The notes beneath the pieces were generated by a model that made no database searches, was not told the origin of the DNA, and saw only the letters and a list, made by a program, of their open reading frames with translations. The position numbers and the translations under genes are program-made. Below are positions 1 to 5,260 of a stretch of DNA of 5,260 bases, piece by piece. Source of the DNA: Geothrix sp. (GTDB taxonomy: Bacteria; Acidobacteriota; Holophagae; Holophagales; Holophagaceae); the NCBI GenBank assembly GCA_023701165.1, contig JAMPXL010000111.1, positions 1 through 5,260 on the forward strand, given 5' to 3'. Positions within the stretch are counted from its first letter, which is position 1. Each line of letters opens with the position of its first letter.

Positions 1-203
1 AGATCGATGCCCTTGTGAGCGCCTCCGAGAAATTCCCGTAGATCTTGCTGGCGCACATCCCACCGCGGCCGGTTTAGGCGCAGCGTTGAACAAGCGTCCC
101 GGTCGATCTCCACCAAGGCATCGTGGCCAAAACCGGCGGCTTCGAGGCCGAGCGCCTGCCCGCCAGCCCCTGCGCAAAGTTCAAGTGAAGCGAAGTCCGG
201 CAT
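1..203 (-). CDS. DNA (cytosine-5-)-methyltransferase, N-terminal part (cut by window edge)
   Basis: The enzyme transfers a methyl group from S-adenosylmethionine (SAM) to carbon 5 of cytosine in a specific DNA sequence. Only the first 67 residues are present; the rest lies left of position 1. Residues 6-21 (SLELCAGAGGQALGLE) are cytosine-5 methyltransferase motif I, the glycine-rich SAM-binding loop. Residues 31-34 (VEID) are motif II, whose acidic residue contacts the SAM ribose. The motif IV Pro-Cys with the catalytic cysteine would come after the cut and cannot be checked. The ATG at 203-201 is chosen because an in-frame TGA lies two codons upstream and the conserved core begins almost at once. 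A weak GGGTG-like ribosome site precedes it. The gene is divergent from vsr with 30 bases between the starts, which fits a methylation and mismatch-repair pair. The target sequence, and whether a restriction enzyme accompanies it, cannot be told. Family assignment is secure; intactness is unknown. Confidence 0.9.
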   Translation of the reverse strand, partial: MPDFASLELCAGAGGQALGLEAAGFGHDALVEIDRDACSTLRLNRPRWDVRQQDLREFLGGAHKGID

Positions 204-233
204 GGTTCACCCTGTTGGTCTAGGAGGCCTGCG
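204..233. other. Divergent start region between methyltransferase gene and vsr
   Basis: This is the whole 30-base gap between the two divergent start codons. It holds a strong AGGAGG ribosome site for vsr at 222-227, six bases before the ATG at 234, and a weaker GGGTG-like site for the opposite gene. The gap is too short for two separate promoters, so at least one must lie inside the neighbouring coding sequence. I see no convincing -35/-10 pair on either strand here. Confidence 0.6.
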
Positions 234-650
234 ATGGCCGACAGCGTTTCACCTGGAAAGCGCAGCTGGATCATGGCTCAGATCAAAGGAAAGGATACCT
301 TGCCAGAGCTGGCTGTGCGCAGCATGGCCCATCGCATGGGTTTCCGCTTCCGGTTGCACTCGGCCGGGCTGCCGGGAAAGCCTGACCTGGTGTTTCCACG
401 GTTGGGCAGGGTGGTTTTCGTCCACGGCTGTTTCTGGCACGGCCACCGGTGCCGGGAAGGCCGCAGGGTCCCGAAGAGCAACCAATCGTATTGGATCAGC
501 AAAATCGCCGCCAACAAAGCCCGGGATGCCCGGACACGGAGAAAGCTGCGCAGAGCCGGCTGGTCTGTCTTGGTCGTCTGGGAGTGCCAGCTGAAAGCTC
601 CCAACCGGCTCCAGCCAAAGCTTTGGGCCTTTCTTTCCGCCCCGGCCTAG
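234..650 (+). CDS. vsr: Very short patch repair endonuclease Vsr
   Basis: Vsr nicks DNA 5' of the T in T:G mismatches that arise when 5-methylcytosine deaminates, starting short-patch repair back to C:G. The 138-residue protein matches the family throughout, with slightly less C-terminal sequence than the 156-residue E. coli enzyme. The catalytic residues fall at the same numbers as in E. coli: Asp51 (in GKPDLVF), His64 and His69 (in HGCFWH), with Glu25 in the N-terminal helix. The structural zinc ligands are also present: Cys66, His71, Cys73 and Cys118 (in VVWEC). Residue 63 is Val where E. coli has Thr. The start ATG has an ideal AGGAGG six bases upstream, and the N-terminal KGKDT region is typical of the family. 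The gene lies head to head with a cytosine-5 methyltransferase, the expected partner, and overlaps rpiB by four bases at its 3' end. About a third of its first 30 codons end in A or T, against 3 of 30 in the helicase gene. Confidence 0.96.
   Translation: MADSVSPGKRSWIMAQIKGKDTLPELAVRSMAHRMGFRFRLHSAGLPGKPDLVFPRLGRVVFVHGCFWHGHRCREGRRVPKSNQSYWISKIAANKARDARTRRKLRRAGWSVLVVWECQLKAPNRLQPKLWAFLSAPA
647..650. other. Shared CTAG: overlapping stop codons of vsr and rpiB
   Basis: The convergent genes vsr (plus) and rpiB (minus) end in the same self-complementary tetranucleotide. Bases 648-650 read TAG on the plus strand, and bases 649-647 read TAG on the minus strand. There is no intergenic space, so any terminator for either gene must lie inside the other gene's coding sequence. 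No strong stem followed by a T run is visible around it. Confidence 0.95.
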
Positions 651-1078
651 CACCCCTTCCCGTCGATCTTGTCCACCCGTCCCTGGTGGCGTCCGCCTTC
701 AAAAGGTGTGTCCAGGAACAATTTCAGGTAGTATTCCGCCTTGAGCGGATCCGTCAGCCGCTGGCCGAAAGCGATGGCGTTCGCGTCATTGTGCTGCCGA
801 GCCAGTGCCGCGTGCTCAGGGGAGGTCACTAGCGCGCAGCGGATGCCGGCATGGCGATTGGCCGCCATGCTGATGCCGATGCCGGATCCGCAGACCAGCA
901 CCAGGCGCTCCCATTGATCCCGGCCCTCCGCCGCCCGATGCGCGAAATCCGGATAGTCCACCGAGGCCGACCCGTCCGTGCCGAAATCCACCACGTCATG
1001 TCCCTGCCCCTGCGCCCAGGCCTTGAGCCGCTCTTTCAGGTCGAACCCCGCATGATCGCTTGCAAATCCGAGTCTCAT
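647..1078 (-). CDS. rpiB: Ribose-5-phosphate isomerase B
   Basis: This cytoplasmic enzyme interconverts ribose 5-phosphate and ribulose 5-phosphate in the non-oxidative pentose phosphate pathway; some relatives act on allose 6-phosphate. The 143 residues cover the whole RpiB/LacA/LacB family length (E. coli RpiB is 149). The landmarks are in order: SDHAGFDLK at 7-15 with the phosphate/sugar-contact Asp8-His9, DYPDFA at 41-46, the CGSGIGISMAANR loop at 63-75 with the likely catalytic base Cys63, HNDANAIAFGQR at 96-107, and the C-terminal FEGGRHQGRVDKI near 126-138. A Cys rather than Glu base places it with the E. coli type. The ATG at 1078-1076 is supported by AAGGGG seven bases upstream (1091-1086 on the minus strand) and by the family N-terminus. 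It is divergent from the SNF2 gene with 50 bases between the starts, and convergent with vsr. About 9 of its first 30 codons end in A or T, more than in the helicase gene. Confidence 0.97.
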   Translation of the reverse strand: MRLGFASDHAGFDLKERLKAWAQGQGHDVVDFGTDGSASVDYPDFAHRAAEGRDQWERLVLVCGSGIGISMAANRHAGIRCALVTSPEHAALARQHNDANAIAFGQRLTDPLKAEYYLKLFLDTPFEGGRHQGRVDKIDGKGC

Positions 1079-1093
1079 CCCTCAGCCCCTTCG

Positions 1094-1129
1094 TCCACAG
1101 CCTGCTTCCTACAGCCTACAACCCCTTCA
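1094..1129 (+). promoter_or_regulatory. Candidate promoter giving a leaderless SNF2 transcript
   Basis: TCCACA at 1094-1099 (4 of 6 with TTGACA) and TACAAC at 1117-1122 (4 of 6 with TATAAT) are separated by exactly 17 bases. The A of the helicase ATG at 1129 is seven bases after the end of the -10 element, where transcription would be expected to begin. The pyrimidine-rich bases before the ATG contain no Shine-Dalgarno-like purine run, which also fits a leaderless mRNA. The elements are only moderate matches and chance agreement is possible in so short a search; a sigma factor with another preference would change the reading. Confidence 0.35.
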
Positions 1130-4100
1130 TGCTGAACCCCTTCCTCCAGTACCGTCCCCAGGACCGCGGCTTCCTGCTCTGCATGCCCGAGGCGGTGGAA
1201 CCTGCCGAGTGGGCCCGCGCCCTGCGCACCCTGCCCGGCGAGATGCAGGGCCGCGAGCGCCTCACGCCCGCCAAGGCCCAGATCTTCCTGCCGGACGCCA
1301 CCCTGGTGGAGATGCACGCCGTGCCCCTTCGCTGGCAGCGGGCCTACCCCTGGCTGTCCTCCCTGGCCCTGAATCCCGGGAACGCCGGCCCCACCCTGCG
1401 CTACTGGGCCGCGGCGCTGCGGATGCTCCAGTCCCTGGTGGTGCGCGGCGCCCTGCTGCCCCAGCTCGACACCCGGGGGAACCCCTGGAAGGCCCGCTGG
1501 GGCGTGAGCCTCACCAGCCCCTCGGACCGCTCGGCCCTGCGGCAACTGGCGGAGGCCATGCCGCCCGCCACCATGGCCTTCCCCGAAAACGACACCTGGG
1601 CCTTCACCAAGACCCTGGCCCTGGGCGAACTGGACGCCTTCGACATCGAGGACGACCTGGCCATGCCGCCCTCGGTGGACACGGTGCTGAGCTCCTTCCT
1701 GGAGGACGGCGCCGATTTCATCATGCGGTTCGTGGCCGGGGGGCTGCGGGCGGGCGACGATCCGCGCCTGGGCCTCATCCACCGGCTGCGGGGCCACAAG
1801 CGGGACCGCCTGCCCTGGGATGAGCGCATCATGGTGGCCCTCTCCCACCAGCTGCCGGAATTCCCCACCATCGGCATCACCGAGCGCACCCTGGGCGAGC
1901 AGCTGGCCCAGTGGAGCGAGGGCGCCCGCCCCCAGTGGATGCGGCCCAGCCTGCGCCTGGAGGCCCCCGCCGTCCCCGCCGCCAGCCAGACCGTGCAGGA
2001 CGCCGACCGCCTGGCGGAGGAAGGCTGGATCCTCAAGGTGGGCCTGGAAACCGAGGCCGGTACCGATATCGGCGTGGCGAAACTGTGGGAGCCCTCCACC
2101 GAGCCGGAGGTCCTGCAGGCCCGCCAGGTGCTGCTCCGCGGCCTGGCCCGCGCCGTGCCCTTCTTCCCCGCCCTGGACCGGGCCCTGTCGGGTCAGCGCC
2201 CGGAGGACCTGGTGTTGCGCCCCACGGAGGCCTGGGCCTTCCTCACCCGCGGCGCGGCCCAGCTGAAAGAGGCGGGCTTCCTCGTCCACATCCCCGAGGC
2301 CCTGGCCGACTTCGGCGGCGCCAAGCGCTTGCGCGCCAAGGTGCGCCTGGGGGCCCGGAGCGTCATCGACTCCATTTCGGAGACCCAGGCCGGGCTCGAC
2401 GGCACCGTGAGCGCCGACTGGTCCCTCATGCTGGGCGACGACGCCCTGAGCGTGGAGGACTTCGCCCAGATGGCGAGCCTCAAGCACCCGCTGGTGGCCT
2501 GGAAGGGCAAGTGGGTGGCCCTGGACCCCGAGACCCTCAAGCAGATCCAGACCGTCATCCAGGCCAGCCGCGGCGCGGGGTTCGAAAGCATGACCAAGGG
2601 CGAGGCCCTGGCCGCCGCCCTCACGGGCACCGCCCGCATCCCCGGCGTGAGCGAGGCCATCGAAGTCGAGGTCGCCGGCGACTTCGGCGCCGCCCTCGAG
2701 GATCTGAAAGTCCTCCCCGACAAGCCCATCACCCAGCCCGCCAGCTTCCAGGGCCAGCTGCGCCCCTACCAGCTGCGCGGCCTGGCCTGGCTGGAGGGCC
2801 TGTCCCGCCTGGGCCTGGGCGGCATCCTCGCCGACGACATGGGCCTGGGCAAGACCATCCAGGTGCTGGCCCTGCTGCTGCACCGGCAGGAGCAGAGCCA
2901 CCAGCACGGCCCGGCCACCCTGCTGGTCTGCCCCACGTCGCTGCTGGGCAACTGGGAGCGCGAGCTGGCCAAGTTCGCCCCCAGCCTGCCGGTCTTCGTG
3001 CACCACGGCAACAACCGCGACCGCCTGCCCGCCACCTTCAAGCCCCACACCCTGGTGCTCACCACCTACGGCGTGGTGCGCCGCGAGGCGGACACCTTCG
3101 CCATCCATCCCTGGGGCATGGTGGTGGTGGACGAGGCCCAGGCCATCAAGAACGCGGGCTCCGCCCAGGCCAGGGCCATCCGCAAGCTGCGCGGCAACTT
3201 CCGTCTCGCCCTCACGGGCACGCCCATCGAGAACCGCCTCACGGAGCTGTGGGCCATCATGAGCGCGGGGCTGCCCGGCTACCTGGGCAGCGAATCCCAG
3301 TTCAAGGAGCGCTTCGCCACGCCCATCGAGAAGTACCGCGATCCCGATGCCGCCAACGAGCTGCGCCAGCGCATCGGCCCCTTCATCCTGCGCCGCCTCA
3401 AGAGCGACAAGAGCATCATCCAGGACCTGCCCGAGAAGAACGAGATGAAGGTCTTCACCACGCTGAGCCGCGAGCAGGCCGAGCTGTACCAGTACCGCGT
3501 CGAGAAGATGGACGAGGAGCTGGACGCCGTCAGCGGCATCGAGCGCCGCGGCCGCATCCTCGCCCTGCTCACGCACCTCAAGCAGATCTGCAACCACCCC
3601 AGCCAGTTCCTGAAGGCCCAGGGCCCCTACCGCGGCCGCAGCGGCAAGCTGGACCGCCTCACCGAGATGCTGGAGGAAGTGGTCGAAGCCGGGGAGCGCG
3701 CCATCGTCTTCACCCAGTTCAAGGAGATGGGCGACCGCCTGCAGGTGCACCTCCAGGAGGCCCTGGGCTTCGAGCCGCCCTTCCTCCACGGCGGCACTTC
3801 GCGCGAAGGCCGGGACGAGCTGGTGCGCAGCTTCCAGGAGGATCCCGATTCCGCGCCGGTGCTGCTGCTCAGCCTCAAGGCCGGCGGCGTGGGCCTCAAC
3901 CTCACGGCGGCCACCCACGTCTTCCACTTCGACCGCTGGTGGAACCCCGCGGTCGAAGACCAGGCCACGGACCGCACCTACCGCATCGGCCAGACCAAGA
4001 ACGTGCAGGTGCACAAGCTGGTCACCATCGGCACGCTGGAGGAGAAGATCGACGCCCTGCTGGAGTCCAAGCGCGACCTCGCGGACCGCGTGGTGGGCAC

Positions 4101-4251
4101 CGGCGAAGGCTGGCTCACCGAGCTGGATGACGAGGCCCTGCGCCGCCTGGTGGCCCTGGACCCCGATGCCGAAGTGCTGGATACGGAGGAGAACGGCGAC
4201 GACTCTGGTCCCCATCCCGTCTACCGCCAGGCCAGGGAGGTGGCGCCATGA
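1129..4251 (+). CDS. SNF2-family DNA-dependent ATPase/helicase with DUF3670 domain (YwqA-like)
   Basis: This is a 1040-residue SNF2/Rad54-type ATP-driven DNA translocase, expected to remodel nucleoprotein rather than unwind long duplex. Residues about 380-500 look like the SNF2-helicase-associated DUF3670 domain (FLVHIP; DWSLMLGDDALSVEDF; LVAWKGKWVALDPE). The ATPase core begins near 545 with RPYQLRGLAWL. Its motifs are: I, MGLGKT with Lys575; Ia, LLVCPTS at 598-604; II, DEAQ at 668-671; III, LTGTP at 695-699; IV, IVFTQF near 859; V, LKAGGVGLNLT near 916-926; VI, QATDRTYRIGQ at 945-955 with Arg949 and Arg952. All catalytic residues are intact. The first 380 residues carry no motif I can name. 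I chose the ATG at 1129; a TTG at 1060 would extend the frame by 23 residues but overlaps the start of rpiB. The stop overlaps the next gene's ATG, implying translational coupling to a SWIM protein, as in Bacillus ywqA-ywqB. It lacks the hallmarks of RNA-polymerase-recycling RapA. The cellular role of this subfamily is not settled. Confidence 0.95.
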   Translation: MLNPFLQYRPQDRGFLLCMPEAVEPAEWARALRTLPGEMQGRERLTPAKAQIFLPDATLVEMHAVPLRWQRAYPWLSSLALNPGNAGPTLRYWAAALRMLQSLVVRGALLPQLDTRGNPWKARWGVSLTSPSDRSALRQLAEAMPPATMAFPENDTWAFTKTLALGELDAFDIEDDLAMPPSVDTVLSSFLEDGADFIMRFVAGGLRAGDDPRLGLIHRLRGHKRDRLPWDERIMVALSHQLPEFPTIGITERTLGEQLAQWSEGARPQWMRPSLRLEAPAVPAASQTVQDADRLAEEGWILKVGLETEAGTDIGVAKLWEPSTEPEVLQARQVLLRGLARAVPFFPALDRALSGQRPEDLVLRPTEAWAFLTRGAAQLKEAGFLVHIPEALADFGGAKRLRAKVRLGARSVIDSISETQAGLDGTVSADWSLMLGDDALSVEDFAQMASLKHPLVAWKGKWVALDPETLKQIQTVIQASRGAGFESMTKGEALAAALTGTARIPGVSEAIEVEVAGDFGAALEDLKVLPDKPITQPASFQGQLRPYQLRGLAWLEGLSRLGLGGILADDMGLGKTIQVLALLLHRQEQSHQHGPATLLVCPTSLLGNWERELAKFAPSLPVFVHHGNNRDRLPATFKPHTLVLTTYGVVRREADTFAIHPWGMVVVDEAQAIKNAGSAQARAIRKLRGNFRLALTGTPIENRLTELWAIMSAGLPGYLGSESQFKERFATPIEKYRDPDAANELRQRIGPFILRRLKSDKSIIQDLPEKNEMKVFTTLSREQAELYQYRVEKMDEELDAVSGIERRGRILALLTHLKQICNHPSQFLKAQGPYRGRSGKLDRLTEMLEEVVEAGERAIVFTQFKEMGDRLQVHLQEALGFEPPFLHGGTSREGRDELVRSFQEDPDSAPVLLLSLKAGGVGLNLTAATHVFHFDRWWNPAVEDQATDRTYRIGQTKNVQVHKLVTIGTLEEKIDALLESKRDLADRVVGTGEGWLTELDDEALRRLVALDPDAEVLDTEENGDDSGPHPVYRQAREVAP
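4234..4251 (+). promoter_or_regulatory. Ribosome site and ATGA overlap coupling the SWIM gene to the SNF2 gene
   Basis: AGGGAGG at 4234-4240 lies seven bases before the ATG at 4248, inside the last codons of the helicase gene. The TGA stop of that gene (4249-4251) overlaps this ATG in a single ATGA. The strong site fixes the SWIM start. The arrangement is the usual sign of two proteins made together by coupled or re-initiating translation. Confidence 0.85.
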
Positions 4252-5222
4252 TCAGCCACACCGACCGCTTCGGCGCCACCTGGTGGGGCCGCCTCTGGAT
4301 CAACGGCCTCGAAAAGCTCGGGGACGACTACGAGAACCGCCTGCCCCGCGGCAAGAAGTACGCGGAGGACGGCCACGTGTCGCACTTCGGCGTGCAGCCC
4401 GGCGAGATCCAGGCCCGCGTCCATGGCCGCAAGACCTACAACGTGACCCTGGGCCTGCCCGCCCTCACCCCGGCCCAGTGGGACAAGGCGCTGGCCCGCA
4501 TCGCCCAGGAGAGCCGCTTCGTGGCCTCCCTGCTGGCGGGCGAGATGCCTCAGGGCCTGGACGAGACCTTCCGCGAAGCAGGCGCCAGCCTCTATCCGCG
4601 GGTCCCCAAGGAGCTGCAGACCCACTGCGACTGCCCCGACTGGGCCAACCCCTGCAAGCACGTGGCCGCCGTGTGCTACGTGATGGCCGAGGCCCTGGAC
4701 CGGGACCCCTGGCTGCTCTTCGACCTGCGCGGCAAGACCCGCGACGAGGTGATGCAGGCCCTCCAGTCCGCGCTGGAAGCCGCCGCCGTGGCCGCCCCCA
4801 AGAAGCGCGGCCGGCCCCCCAAGAAACAGCAGACGGTGGCGGATCTTCTCAAGCGGGAGCAGGCCCAGCCCGAGCCCTGGCGCCGGCTGCCGGACGAGGC
4901 CTACGACGCCCTGCCCATGCCCCTTCCCGAGATCAGCATCCCCCGCGTGATCCCGCCGGATCCCTCGGTGTTCACCCAGCTGGGGCCCCTGCCCCATGCC
5001 CGCATCGAGACCAGCCTCTGCCTGGCCGCCCTCATGCACCGCACGGCCCAGTGGGTGCTCCAGCAGATCGAGGAGGGTCCCCGCCGCCTCGATGACGGCG
5101 AAGGCGAAGGGGAATTCGAGCAGCCCGCCTCACCCTTCGACACCCCCATGCCCCCCGCCGCCAAGCCCGGCCGCAACTGGCGCCACAAGAAGCGGCGCTG
5201 GGGCAAGAAGAACGTCCAGTAA
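4248..5222 (+). CDS. SWIM zinc-finger protein with AT-hook motif (YwqB-like)
   Basis: This 324-residue protein is the usual partner of DUF3670-type SNF2 ATPases. Its N-terminus has the features typical of bacterial SWIM proteins: a WWG motif (TWWGRLWINGLEKL, 11-24), RGKKYAEDGHV at 34-44 and a LLAGEMP segment near 95-101. The SWIM finger is CxCx(6)CxH: Cys127, Cys129, Cys136 and His138 in CDCPDWANPCKH, followed by the common DPWLLFDLRG segment at 153-162. SWIM fingers bind zinc and are thought to contact DNA or proteins. Residues 184-193 (PKKRGRPPKK) match the AT-hook consensus with its RGRP core, implying minor-groove DNA binding. A proline-rich linker follows, then an acidic patch at 282-291 and a strongly basic tail at 308-321. 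No signal peptide or membrane segment is seen, so it should be cytoplasmic and probably associated with the nucleoid. The start is fixed by AGGGAGG and the ATGA overlap with the helicase gene. Family assignment is firm; the molecular role is inferred. Confidence 0.93.
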   Translation: MISHTDRFGATWWGRLWINGLEKLGDDYENRLPRGKKYAEDGHVSHFGVQPGEIQARVHGRKTYNVTLGLPALTPAQWDKALARIAQESRFVASLLAGEMPQGLDETFREAGASLYPRVPKELQTHCDCPDWANPCKHVAAVCYVMAEALDRDPWLLFDLRGKTRDEVMQALQSALEAAAVAAPKKRGRPPKKQQTVADLLKREQAQPEPWRRLPDEAYDALPMPLPEISIPRVIPPDPSVFTQLGPLPHARIETSLCLAALMHRTAQWVLQQIEEGPRRLDDGEGEGEFEQPASPFDTPMPPAAKPGRNWRHKKRRWGKKNVQ

Positions 5223-5240
5223 CCGGTTCCAGGAGTTCCC

Positions 5241-5260
5241 ATGCGCACCATCAGCACCCC
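5241..5260 (+). CDS. Start of a downstream gene (cut by window edge, unidentified)
   Basis: An ATG at 5241 follows AGGAG at 5231-5235 by five bases and opens a frame reading MRTIST before the window ends. It begins 18 bases after the SWIM gene stop on the same strand, with no terminator-like hairpin between, so it could be a third gene of the operon. Too little is present to identify it, and a chance ATG cannot be excluded. Confidence 0.5.

Noticed and set aside
615..637. Palindrome CCAAAGCTTTGG followed by a T-rich stretch near the vsr 3' end, as a terminator
   Set aside because: The palindrome has no spare loop, so only about four base pairs could form, and the T stretch is interrupted and separated by GGCC. 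It is too weak to call.
849..870. Perfect 8-base inverted repeat (GCATGGCG / CGCCATGC) with a 6-base loop
   Set aside because: It lies inside rpiB over codons for the conserved SMAANRH loop, whose residues largely dictate the bases, and no T run follows it.
1060..1128. Upstream TTG start adding 23 residues to the SNF2 protein
   Set aside because: It would overlap the start of divergent rpiB, the added residues do not resemble the family N-terminus, and the ATG at 1129 has promoter-like sequence suitably placed for a leaderless start.
1911..4130. A plus-strand open frame of about 739 codons in another frame within the SNF2 gene
   Set aside because: It is composed mostly of Pro, Arg, Gly and Ala, as expected of an out-of-frame reading of GC-rich coding DNA, and it matches no family.
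1075..4215. A minus-strand open frame of about 1046 codons antisense to the SNF2 gene
   Set aside because: Its length follows from the near-absence of A/T at third codon positions on the plus strand, which removes stops from this antisense frame. The translation is low-complexity (Gly, Ala, Leu, Gln, Val and His rich) with no domain, while the plus-strand frame has every SNF2 motif.
1..4251. A DISARM-type defence locus (cytosine-5 methyltransferase plus SNF2-like helicase)
   Set aside because: No drmA, drmB or drmC is present, the two genes are separated and divergent with rpiB and vsr between, and the helicase has the DUF3670 architecture of the YwqA type with its usual SWIM partner.
4901..5257. 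Minus-strand open frame antisense to the SWIM gene 3' end
   Set aside because: It has no family resemblance and is antisense to a well-supported gene.

Overview
The window comes from a GC-rich bacterial chromosome. It is densely coding, with four complete genes, two genes cut by the window edges, and no gene-free stretch longer than about 50 bases. Nothing identifies the species. Third codon positions are overwhelmingly G or C, most strongly in the large helicase gene. The paired SNF2 helicase and SWIM-finger genes occur in many free-living soil or sediment bacteria. An acidobacterial (Holophaga/Geothrix-like) or other high-GC Gram-negative source is only an impression from codon style.

Left part (1-650): the start of a DNA cytosine-5 methyltransferase gene runs leftwards out of the window. 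Divergent from it, 30 bases away, is a complete vsr gene for a very-short-patch mismatch endonuclease. The pairing makes functional sense. 5-methylcytosine deaminates to thymine, and Vsr nicks the resulting T:G mismatch at the methylated site so that it can be repaired to C:G. This may be the visible edge of a restriction-modification or solitary methylation module. No restriction enzyme lies inside the window.

Middle (647-1078): rpiB, ribose-5-phosphate isomerase B of the pentose phosphate pathway, is on the minus strand. It meets vsr tail to tail, and the two genes share one CTAG tetranucleotide that supplies a TAG stop on each strand.

Right part (1129-5260): divergent from rpiB is a probable operon on the plus strand. 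Its first gene encodes a 1040-residue SNF2-family ATPase of the type with a DUF3670 (SNF2-helicase-associated) domain, like Bacillus YwqA. The second, joined by an ATGA overlap, encodes a 324-residue SWIM zinc-finger protein like YwqB. A third gene begins 18 bases further on and leaves the window after six codons. The SNF2 and SWIM proteins probably act together on DNA or nucleoprotein, but the exact role of such pairs is not established. Two details stand out: the SWIM protein carries a textbook AT-hook core, and the helicase gene has no Shine-Dalgarno but has a promoter-like sequence placed for leaderless transcription.
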